From: CAZJDM01 sp964544765
Lineage (GTDB): Bacteria; Bdellovibrionota_B; Oligoflexia; CAYFLR01
Length of the DNA stretch: 20,466 nt
NCBI GenBank assembly: GCA_964544765.1
Contig: CAZJDM010000080.1
Span: forward strand, 1 to 20,466
Direction of reading: 5' to 3'
Below, one piece after another: positions 15,401 to 20,466 of this stretch; the first letter of the stretch is position 1; each line of letters opens with the position of its first letter. A program made the translations under genes and the position numbers. Under the pieces are notes generated by a model. The model made no database searches, was not told the DNA's origin, and saw nothing but the letters and a program-made list of their open reading frames with translations.

Positions 15401-16441
15401 GCCTGTACCATGCCCTTCAATTAACTCGATAGAATTAGGATCAACACCAGCATCATCATATGCTCTTAATATTGATTTAACTTGCCCATCTGACCTAGGA
15501 GCATAAATACTTTGTGATCTGCCGTCACTAGAGGTTCCAATACCCTTAATTATCGCATATATACGGTCTTTATCCCGTTCAGCGTCAGATAGTCGTTTTA
15601 AAATCAATAGCCCAATACCTTCACCCAATACTGTGCCATCAGCTTTGTCTGAGAAAGGACGAGCATCTCCACTTGGTGATAAAGCCGGTGTTTTACAAAA
15701 GCACATATGCATAAAGATATCATTCAAGGTGTCAACACCACCAGTAATGACCATATCAGATTTGTGACTGTGTAGTTCCAATAAAGCTAAATTGATAGCG
15801 CTAATAGAGCTAGCGCATGCGGCATCAACCACACAATTGGTTCCACCGAAGTCAAATCTATTGGCTATTCTTCCAGCGACTACATTACCTAATAATCCAG
15901 GAAAGGAGTTCTCTTGCCAAGGAACATAACTATCAGCAATTCTTTGAACTACTTCGTTTGCTTTTGAGTCAGGTATTCCAGAATCAAGTAATGCTTTTTT
16001 CCATTTGGGATGACCTAGTCTAGCGCCAAGAGGTATAACAAGTTCTTGAGTTCCTGTTACGCCAAGAATTACGCTTACTTTTTCATGATCAAATTGTTGT
16101 TCAGAGCCATATCCTGCATCTTCTAATGCTTTCTTAGCTACTAATAACCCCAACAATTGAGATGTGTCAGTAGCTTCTAGATTAGTGGGGGGTATACCAA
16201 AATCAATTGGATTAAAGGACGTAGTGGGAATATAACCTCCCCGGTCACAATAAATATGATCCGGTTGCTTTGGGTCACTATCGAAGAAGTCTTTTGAATT
16301 CCAATGTGTTGGGGGAACTTGAGTAATAGCATCTTGGCCCGAATAAATAAGCTTCCAGAATTCCTGGAGGTTATTAGCTTGAGGAAACAAACATCCCATT
16401 CCTATAATGGCGATAGATTTATTAGTAGATTCAGATTCCAT
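12482..16441 (-). CDS. pfaA: Pfa-type synthase, KS-AT-ACP part (N-terminal half of PfaA), 1319 aa
   Basis: Condenses acyl groups with malonyl units on a carrier protein. The ketosynthase (about residues 8-465) has VDAACASS with nucleophile Cys209, EGHGTGT with His344 and SQIGHTKAAAG with His384. The acyltransferase (about 578-890) has PGQGSQ at 584-589, GHSYG with Ser677, and AAFH with His800, the malonyl-type arrangement. One acyl carrier domain (about 1195-1270) has LGIDSIKRVEI with phosphopantetheine site Ser1230. A linker (about 945-1190) contains a four-times-repeated heptad, and a helix LQQQTAEAHKRFLEGQE like that of PfaA proteins. Known PfaA proteins usually carry several ACP repeats; this has one. 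Residues 731-756 are an Asp/Ser/Ile expansion inside the AT. The last 49 residues are a Ser/Thr/Asn linker, not a natural end. ATG shares a base with the pfaD stop (TAATG). Confidence 0.93.
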   Translation of the reverse strand: MESESTNKSIAIIGMGCLFPQANNLQEFWKLIYSGQDAITQVPPTHWNSKDFFDSDPKQPDHIYCDRGGYIPTTSFNPIDFGIPPTNLEATDTSQLLGLLVAKKALEDAGYGSEQQFDHEKVSVILGVTGTQELVIPLGARLGHPKWKKALLDSGIPDSKANEVVQRIADSYVPWQENSFPGLLGNVVAGRIANRFDFGGTNCVVDAACASSISAINLALLELHSHKSDMVITGGVDTLNDIFMHMCFCKTPALSPSGDARPFSDKADGTVLGEGIGLLILKRLSDAERDKDRIYAIIKGIGTSSDGRSQSIYAPRSDGQVKSILRAYDDAGVDPNSIELIEGHGTGTKVGDSTEIESLKKVFKTNEQKEKWCHLGSVKSQIGHTKAAAGVAGIIKSALSLHNKVLPPTIKIDQPHPKLLEKDSAFSLNTEPKPWLPNNNHPRRAGVSSFGFGGSNYHILLEEYQSSKTDVTWDQSIEILAISASTPQQVYQKLSALINKCEKDRDKDNNSTFLTQALACRKAFLSSDSCRLAIVVETDSEYLDLLKQAQQLLQNNENQQNGFESPGIYYKTGNHNGKIAFLFPGQGSQYPNMGRDIVCSFPEAYDTLQLAHDVWNQKEISKKLYPNSVFSKAEKDIQQKEITQTNIAQPAIGLVSLSLLKVLSRFNIKPDVVAGHSYGELVALHAAGCINEHELHLLSQERGRVMNDIKGDCGTMLAVRAPLDQIKQLIDSTDSISDNDTSNTDISNDDISTDDICLANLNSPLQGVLSGTKTAINHFHKVCKEKGLKAKMLPVAAAFHSPIMKNAEKQFKNFLNNISFSVSSIPVFAGSTAELYPSDPNEIREIIGNQLTGPVNFVGMLERLNKFGVTTYLEVGPKTALTGLIKATLKNQGINVIPCDSASGRQSDILCLARAIAKISVLGYPVDLSKWEKPFLETPKSLLNIPLVGANYRKEKTPNTEIKSSLNEEALVMSKNTDHKYPSHDSKSANHDFKPINHDSKPINHESKLEMPNTKSTCLTDAFKVVQEGIKSMQSLQQQTAEAHKRFLEGQENANKTMQEMMMQTHRLANNFMGNSVNDIYKSTSQSLTTPSPVEQYTASPIEQYSPSSNEQQPTVSTVSQHPYSSPIIQPNEELGINTHKDTNDFFMSQNNINTTNMSSPTISDVLNSSVSNAEQQQSPSKKAPDSIKNSDNLDNLDNIIINVVSELTGYPNEMLGMEMDIEADLGIDSIKRVEILSKLDQKVPNLPQIAPDDISKLRTLGEISHYLSDLESQSDKISNQSNSTSPPNLTTNSASSLTTNLSSSLNTDSEKKNSDVVY
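12485..12515 (-). promoter_or_regulatory. Candidate -1 frameshift site: A10 tract with slippery heptamer A AAA AAC
   Basis: In the coding direction the KS-AT-ACP frame reads GAA AAA AAA AAC TCA GAC and stops at TAA (12484-12482). The KR-DH frame opens after TGA (12518-12516) and reads CTC AGA CGT CGT ATA TTA from 12500 with no stop, through 30 codons to the TTG at 12410 and onward. The two frames overlap openly only across this 31-base window, and ten consecutive A residues (12510-12501) lie inside it. A -1 slip on A AAA AAC, or one additional A, fuses the frames into 1314 + 30 + 813 = 2157 residues. No pseudoknot is evident at the usual spacing; a short GC hairpin (GCCC/GGGC at 12442-12427) is about 58 bases downstream. 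Confidence 0.7.
13422..13505 (-). repeat. 21-bp repeat, four imperfect copies, in the PfaA linker
   Basis: Four contiguous 21-base units encode heptads of the form Lys-x-x-Asn/Ser-His-Asp/Glu-Ser/Phe (about residues 980-1007: SHDSKSANHDFKPINHDSKP and on). It lies in the flexible region between the acyltransferase and the carrier domain, where length changes should be tolerated. Confidence 0.85.
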
Positions 16442-18162
16442 TATTTAATTAACTCCATGATTTCTTCAACTCTTTTTGGGTGCAATTTAAAGTCTAACAG
16501 AAATCCTTGATTGGTTAATTGCTTTATTCTGTTTAAGACCGATGCTCCGTACAATAAATTCATAGCCACCGTGACAACATCTCTATTTTCAGGAGGGTCT
16601 AAAAAGGAGTCTTTTACCCATTCATTAAAAGCTCCCATGGATGAACCGCACCATATTTGAAAATCAACTTTACGTGATAAATCTCCCGCAATAGCCCAGT
16701 GTGATGCCTTGCCTAGGTATGCTCTGAATAATAGGGCCATTTTGTGCTTAGGATCGGTTTGAGCTCGTTGAATTTGCTTAGGATTATTTTGCATGAAATA
16801 TTTCGCTGTTTGTTCCCATTCTTCTTCAACACTACAATGAAATAAATTATTTTCGATAAACTCACGTTGTTTAGAGGGTATTTCTTCATAGCAATTGTAT
16901 TGTTTGTACAAACGATATAATTTGCCAGCATTAATAGGAAACATGGTTCCTCTTTTTAATACTTGGACATTAACTCCCATTTCAAACATATCGGCGGAGG
17001 GAGCCATAGTAACATCTGCTTGACTTGCATCTGACAGCATTTGTTTTACTAAGCCAGATGTGCCAGCTTCTACACACGATTGGTTTACCGAGCCAGTGAC
17101 TACATAGCTTGCTCCCATTGCAAAAGCTGCCAATGTAGATGCTGGAGAGGAAATTCCTCCTCCTAGTCCTATATGTAGAGGTCTTTTATTATTAAAAGAT
17201 TTTTGAATCTCATCCCGCATAGCTATAAAGGTGGGAAACATGGTTAAAGCAGGTCGGTTATCAGTATGGCCGCCTGAATCGGCTTCAGCCGTGATATCAT
17301 CAGCCATCGTTATATGTTGCGCTAAAGTGGCTTCCTTGGCATTGATCTTTTGGGATTTCAAAAGTAGATCTATTAATTTTTGCGAAGGAGGTGAGAAAAA
17401 TTTTCTCGCTACTTCAACCCGAGAAACTTTAGCAATAATGCGGTTAGGACAAACTATGTTGCCAGTTTCGTCTTCATAAATTCCTTTAATACGAAAATAT
17501 GCTAATGGTAAAGTTATATCAAGATAAGCGGAAGCGCTGATAAGATTGATATTATGTTGCAGGTATAAATCAACTAAAGCTGATTCTAATTGAGGATCTC
17601 CCGGAGAGTAAATTAGATTTAAACCAAAAGGATTGTTATCAAGTTTACGCTTTAATGTAATAATTGATTCTTCAACTTGAGAAATTGATAAACCGGCAGA
17701 TCCAAAAAATCCCAACATACCAGCCAGGGATATTTTTTCGACCATATCAATAGAGGTAATTCCCCTAGCCATAGCTCCCGCCACATAAGGAAATTTTAAA
17801 CCATATGATGATAAAAAGGACCTGCTGCCTAAAGATTCAGGAGGGCATGGTAGGCATTGAGCCAATAATGGATATGATTCAGGTTTATCTTTTTGAAAAT
17901 TGATATTAATATCATTCTGACAACTATTATTAATACCATTAATATCATTCTGATAACTATTATTAATACCATTGACTGAAGAATTAAAATGACAAGCACC
18001 GTCATGACTTATAGCGTAATTATCTTCGTATTTAAATATGCTTAAATAATTTGATGTACGCAATATAGCTTGCTTTAAAGCTTCAAGTCCTTTTTGGGGA
18101 GAGGCTTTACCTTTGGTCCACCAGCCGATGGTTTTTTTATTTTCAACTTCCAATTGAAACAT
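16441..18162 (-). CDS. pfaD: PfaD-type trans-acting enoyl reductase, 573 aa
   Basis: FMN-dependent enoyl reductase of the 2-nitropropane-dioxygenase-like TIM-barrel family, acting in trans on enoyl-ACP made by Pfa and some polyketide synthases. Diagnostic motifs: IGWW at residues 12-15, GAMARGITS near 129, ADSGGHTDNRP at 294-304, GLGGGISSP at 332-340 and VVTGSVNQ at 354-361 (FMN phosphate region), MAPSADMFEMGVNVQVLKRGTM near 386-407, MALLFRAYLG near 475, and QIWCGSSMGAFNEWV near 502. Length is close to the family norm (about 540) plus an Asn-rich insert at residues 63-89. The usual RA before KLY reads NAGKLY here. It is the first gene of the operon, with a TTGACA box upstream and a TAATG junction to the synthase gene. 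In the classic Shewanella-type clusters pfaD comes last, so this order is unusual. Confidence 0.95.
   Translation of the reverse strand: MFQLEVENKKTIGWWTKGKASPQKGLEALKQAILRTSNYLSIFKYEDNYAISHDGACHFNSSVNGINNSYQNDINGINNSCQNDININFQKDKPESYPLLAQCLPCPPESLGSRSFLSSYGLKFPYVAGAMARGITSIDMVEKISLAGMLGFFGSAGLSISQVEESIITLKRKLDNNPFGLNLIYSPGDPQLESALVDLYLQHNINLISASAYLDITLPLAYFRIKGIYEDETGNIVCPNRIIAKVSRVEVARKFFSPPSQKLIDLLLKSQKINAKEATLAQHITMADDITAEADSGGHTDNRPALTMFPTFIAMRDEIQKSFNNKRPLHIGLGGGISSPASTLAAFAMGASYVVTGSVNQSCVEAGTSGLVKQMLSDASQADVTMAPSADMFEMGVNVQVLKRGTMFPINAGKLYRLYKQYNCYEEIPSKQREFIENNLFHCSVEEEWEQTAKYFMQNNPKQIQRAQTDPKHKMALLFRAYLGKASHWAIAGDLSRKVDFQIWCGSSMGAFNEWVKDSFLDPPENRDVVTVAMNLLYGASVLNRIKQLTNQGFLLDFKLHPKRVEEIMELIK
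17905..17970 (-). repeat. 33-bp tandem duplication inside pfaD
   Basis: Two adjacent 33-base copies (17905-17937 and 17938-17970) differ at a single base and encode NGINNSYQNDI then NGINNSCQNDI. The near-identity points to a recent in-frame duplication in a surface loop ahead of the FMN barrel. Confidence 0.92.
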
Positions 18163-18205
18163 CTAAATGCACCAAAATTCAATAATAGAAAGTAGCCTTA
18201 ATTTA

Positions 18206-18232
18206 TTTATATTCAAATAATATAATTGTCAA
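18206..18232 (-). promoter_or_regulatory. Predicted promoter of the pfaD-pfaA operon
   Basis: A consensus TTGACA -35 is present on the minus strand (plus 18227-18232), 65 bases before the pfaD start. The -10 is ambiguous: TATAAA (plus 18206-18211) has a 15-base spacer and TAAATA (18204-18209) a 17-base spacer. It overlaps the upstream side of the divergent regulator promoter. Confidence 0.45.
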
Positions 18233-18252
18233 TAAACGAACAGTATGCTTTC

Positions 18253-18281
18253 TTGCACCACTACTTACACTGTGTTATAAT
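18253..18281 (+). promoter_or_regulatory. Predicted promoter of the RHH-radical SAM operon
   Basis: TTGCAC (18253-18258), a 17-base spacer and consensus TATAAT (18276-18281), with TGT directly before it forming an extended -10. It lies 31 bases before the ATG at 18313, giving a very short leader that includes the GGGGG ribosome-binding site. Confidence 0.6.
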
Positions 18282-18312
18282 CACCTATATCATGCCATAA
18301 AATGGGGGCTAT

Positions 18313-18606
18313 ATGGAAGAAAATACTGTTCCAGTTACAATTCGTTTTTCGGAAGATTTTTTTTCTAGATTAAAAAGTGAAGCTTTTGAAAAAAAAGAGA
18401 GTGTGGCGACCATTGTTTACAATCGTCTTCTTTATAGCTATAAGCAAAATAGTATTCAGGATAAGTTAGATAATATTGAGCGAAAAATGGAGGAATTGAT
18501 ATTAAAACAAGATGGGACCAGAGATTATTTCGCTGAGTTGGTACGTTTGAGTCAAGGAGACTTGTCTAAGGTCAAAAAAAATATCTTACTTGAATTTCTC
18601 GAATAA
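18313..18606 (+). CDS. Ribbon-helix-helix-like small regulator, 97 aa
   Basis: Residues about 5-45 (VPVTIRFSEDFFSRLKSEAF then KKESVATIVYNRLLYSY) fit the CopG/Arc ribbon-helix-helix pattern: an N-terminal beta strand of alternating residues that would enter the DNA major groove, helix A, a turn, and helix B. The C-terminal half is a charged amphipathic helix (IQDKLDNIERKMEELILKQ) likely to form a coiled coil. A strong GGGGG site precedes the ATG by six bases. It is transcribed divergently from the Pfa operon across a 150-base gap and is followed 26 bases later by the radical SAM gene, so it may autoregulate or control one or both operons; this is inference. No toxin partner is apparent. Confidence 0.7.
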   Translation: MEENTVPVTIRFSEDFFSRLKSEAFEKKESVATIVYNRLLYSYKQNSIQDKLDNIERKMEELILKQDGTRDYFAELVRLSQGDLSKVKKNILLEFLE

Positions 18607-18632
18607 ACATTGCCCGGAAGCTTTTTAGAGCA

Positions 18633-19796
18633 ATGAATTTATCAAGACAAAATATCAAATGTAAACTTAATAATAAAGGATTGGTGTTTGAACATCCTTC
18701 TAATAAAACGATTCGGTTTGATTCTGAAGGTAGATGGGGATTGTATTTTGATGGAGGAGTATATTTTCGTCGAACTGTAGATAGCCTGATTACCAGAAGT
18801 AATAAAGATGGAATTTTTTTTCTTGATAAGGATTTGTACCCCTCTTTTCATGACATCGTTAATTATCAAACTAGGTTTTTTTTGGAGGAACTAAAGAGAG
18901 ATAAACATCAACTTGAAGTGTACGGATCGATAGCTACTTTAAAAGAAATTATTAAATTTCTAGAAAAAGCTGTTCTTTGGAATAAAGACAAATTTATTAA
19001 GATGCATCATCTTTTTAAAGAAACCTATATTGAAGGTATTCCCATTCTTCCACCCGATCGGTATCATGATATTGTTCTTTTACCAGCTACTGGCTGTCCG
19101 AATAATCAATGTCAATTTTGTACCTTTTATAAGGAGAGTAAATTTCGCATTTTTTCTGTTGCAGAATTTAAAAAACATATTCAAAATGTATTAAAACTGT
19201 TTGGTCGTGCCATTAATGATAGGAGTGGTATATTTTTGGGTTCCGCTAGTGCCTTGTCAATTGGTCAGGGAAGATTAGTTGAATTTTTGGAAATTATCAA
19301 TTATACGATAGAATCTCAAAAAAGAAAAATTGCCGCTTTTCATGATCCTGATCATGCTCCTTCTCGTACTGTAAAGGAATATATAGATTTGGTCCAAAGG
19401 GAATTGAACCATATTACTATTGGTTTTGAAACTGGATATACTACCTTAAGAAAACAACTTGGTAAAAGCGACAATCTTGAAAGGATAAAGAAAGTAATTT
19501 TTATGCAGAAGGAGGCTGGAATTCGCAATGGGATAACCATTTTGGTAGGAGCAGGTGGAATAAAAGATAGAAAGTGTCATATAAAAGATACAATTGGGTT
19601 TATTGATAGTTTACCGTTAGATAAGGATGATATTATTTATCTATCTCCTTTTGAAGGGACCTTGACTAGAGGTCAACAACCTTTGACTAGTGAACAATTA
19701 CAGGAGGAACAAAAAACATTTTCAGAGAGATTGGTTACTGTTACTAATGCTAAAATAGCTCCATATAGGATGGAAATATTTCATTATTATAGTTAA
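18633..19796 (+). CDS. Radical SAM family protein of unknown substrate, 387 aa
   Basis: Uses a [4Fe-4S] cluster to cleave S-adenosylmethionine and generate a 5'-deoxyadenosyl radical. The cluster motif is LLPATGC155-PNNQ-C160-QF-C163-TFY, a CX4CX2C spacing seen in a branch of radical SAM proteins with 'GC.wnrCtFC..Y', not the canonical CX3CX2C. Downstream signature elements fit the partial TIM barrel: FLGSASAL near residue 201, HITIGFETGY near 270 (the GxE-type strand that binds the amino group of SAM) and NGITILVGAGG near 302. Residues 1-140 are an N-terminal extension with no recognised domain; no cobalamin-binding or SPASM domain is visible. The ribosome-binding site is poor (AGAG, short spacing). 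It lies in one transcription unit with the upstream regulator and the downstream exported protein. Confidence 0.88.
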   Translation: MNLSRQNIKCKLNNKGLVFEHPSNKTIRFDSEGRWGLYFDGGVYFRRTVDSLITRSNKDGIFFLDKDLYPSFHDIVNYQTRFFLEELKRDKHQLEVYGSIATLKEIIKFLEKAVLWNKDKFIKMHHLFKETYIEGIPILPPDRYHDIVLLPATGCPNNQCQFCTFYKESKFRIFSVAEFKKHIQNVLKLFGRAINDRSGIFLGSASALSIGQGRLVEFLEIINYTIESQKRKIAAFHDPDHAPSRTVKEYIDLVQRELNHITIGFETGYTTLRKQLGKSDNLERIKKVIFMQKEAGIRNGITILVGAGGIKDRKCHIKDTIGFIDSLPLDKDDIIYLSPFEGTLTRGQQPLTSEQLQEEQKTFSERLVTVTNAKIAPYRMEIFHYYS

Positions 19797-19819
19797 ACTA
19801 TATTTCAGGAGACATTTTG

Positions 19820-20452
19820 ATGATTTTAAATACAATAAGAACTTTTCAATTCTGTAATAGAACGCTTTCGTTATCAATGTTTATGTTTATGTTTATGTGT
19901 CAGGGATTATTTCATAGTGAATGTCTTGTTGCTGACTCAAATCGGATATCTAATATAAACAATCAAAATATTTTATTAGCCAAGAAAAAAAAGAAAAGGA
20001 AAAAAAAGAAGAAGAAGAAGAAAAGGGAAATAGAATCGATACCTGGGAATACTAATTTGCTATTGGAAACTGACTTGGTAAGAACGTTTGATTTCATTGC
20101 TTTTGGTGGAGCTTTTGCGAATATCTCGATGGATTTTTCTAATTTGATTGATGATTGGGAGACTTTTACGATGGGGGGAACTCTAGCTTTCGCTTTAGAT
20201 GAAGGTGATAAGGGTTATGGTGGAAGTATTCAAGTCAATTATTACTTTTTTGAACTTTTTAATGGTTTATATACATCTAGTTCTGTAGGAGTGATGTCTT
20301 TTCAGGATCATACTTCTGTAGGACTCAATATTTCCACTGGATGGCGCCTTACCTGGGATAGTGGAGTTACATTATCTCCCGGAATTGGTGTGTTGGCTAA
20401 TTTATCCGACCTTCACGAGACTCAGGAAGCCTCGTTCTGTGAACGGGGGTAA
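19820..20452 (+). CDS. Exported poly-Lys/beta-barrel-like protein, probably C-terminally truncated, 210 aa
   Basis: ATG 19820 is preferred to the TTG at 19817 because CAGGAGA ends eight bases upstream. The N-terminus (about residues 1-38) is a long, Phe/Met-rich signal-like segment (SMFMFMFMCQGLF, encoded by repeated TTTATG). A run of 15 almost pure Lys/Arg (residues 55-69) follows. The remaining 140 residues alternate aromatic and polar residues with Gly turns (FIAFGGAFANIS, GGSIQVNYYFFELF, SSSVGVMSF, VGLNISTGWRLTW), as in outer-membrane beta-barrels. The last residues (DLHETQEASFCERG) do not form a terminal strand ending in Phe or Trp, so the gene may be frameshifted or interrupted close to the window end. 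Location is inferred; function is unknown. Confidence 0.6.
   Translation: MILNTIRTFQFCNRTLSLSMFMFMFMCQGLFHSECLVADSNRISNINNQNILLAKKKKKRKKKKKKKKREIESIPGNTNLLLETDLVRTFDFIAFGGAFANISMDFSNLIDDWETFTMGGTLAFALDEGDKGYGGSIQVNYYFFELFNGLYTSSSVGVMSFQDHTSVGLNISTGWRLTWDSGVTLSPGIGVLANLSDLHETQEASFCERG
20430..20448. repeat. GC-richer hairpin at the truncated 3' end
   Basis: CCTCGTTC (20430-20437), loop TGT, GAACGGGG (20441-20448): an eight-pair stem with one G.U pair. No T run follows on the plus strand within the window. It coincides with the abrupt end of the beta-barrel-like reading frame. Confidence 0.4.
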
Positions 20453-20466
20453 AATAAGCTGTGCAT

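Noticed and set aside
1..20466. CRISPR array, tRNA, rRNA or intact transposase
   Set aside because: No regularly spaced repeats, cloverleaf-like segments, rRNA sequence or transposase motifs were found on reading both strands by eye; only the short tandem repeats and the MITE-like element listed above.

Overview
The window is AT-rich (by eye about two-thirds A+T). It encodes several signal-peptide proteins, two lipoproteins with clear lipoboxes and two likely outer-membrane beta-barrel proteins, so the source is a Gram-negative, diderm bacterium. The RpsA-like S1 protein, the [Fe-S] protein of a type common in anaerobic delta-proteobacterium-like lineages, and the Pfa-type lipid synthase suggest the Bdellovibrionota/delta-proteobacterial area. 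The sequence alone does not prove that placement. Many proteins carry Asn/Lys/Ser-rich low-complexity insertions and short in-frame tandem duplications.

Layout: 1-191 is the 5' end of rtcB (minus strand, leaves the window). 379-4194 is a block of exported proteins of unknown function: a secreted protein, a small Cys-containing lipoprotein, a probable beta-barrel protein and a lipoprotein with an Ig-like domain. 4227-5828 (minus) is a five-domain S1 RNA-binding protein with a very acidic N-terminus. The 321-base gap 5829-6149 holds a MITE-like hairpin element with an apparent 11-bp target duplication, and a CRP/FNR-type palindrome. 6150-8847 (plus) runs ferredoxin-like protein with a His-Asp/His-Gly repeat, an unrecognised protein coupled to it by TAATG, cytidine deaminase, and an overlapping zinc-ribbon protein. 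9029-9901 is a DUF2628-like membrane protein.

9969-18162 (minus) is a Pfa-type (polyunsaturated fatty acid/polyketide-like) lipid synthase operon transcribed as pfaD (enoyl reductase), then KS-AT-ACP, then KR-DH. KS-AT-ACP and KR-DH are in different frames, but the KR-DH frame is open back through the KS-AT-ACP stop codon to a run of ten A residues. A -1 shift there (slippery heptamer A AAA AAC), or one extra A, gives a single 2157-residue protein with the textbook PfaA order KS-AT-ACP-KR-DH. This is the most interesting feature of the window. It may be programmed or transcriptional frameshifting, phase variation, a real mutation, or an assembly error. No PfaB, PfaC, PfaE or chain-release enzyme is visible here.

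18313-20452 (plus) diverges from the synthase operon and encodes a ribbon-helix-helix-like regulator, a radical SAM protein and an exported poly-Lys/beta-barrel protein that appears truncated at the window edge.
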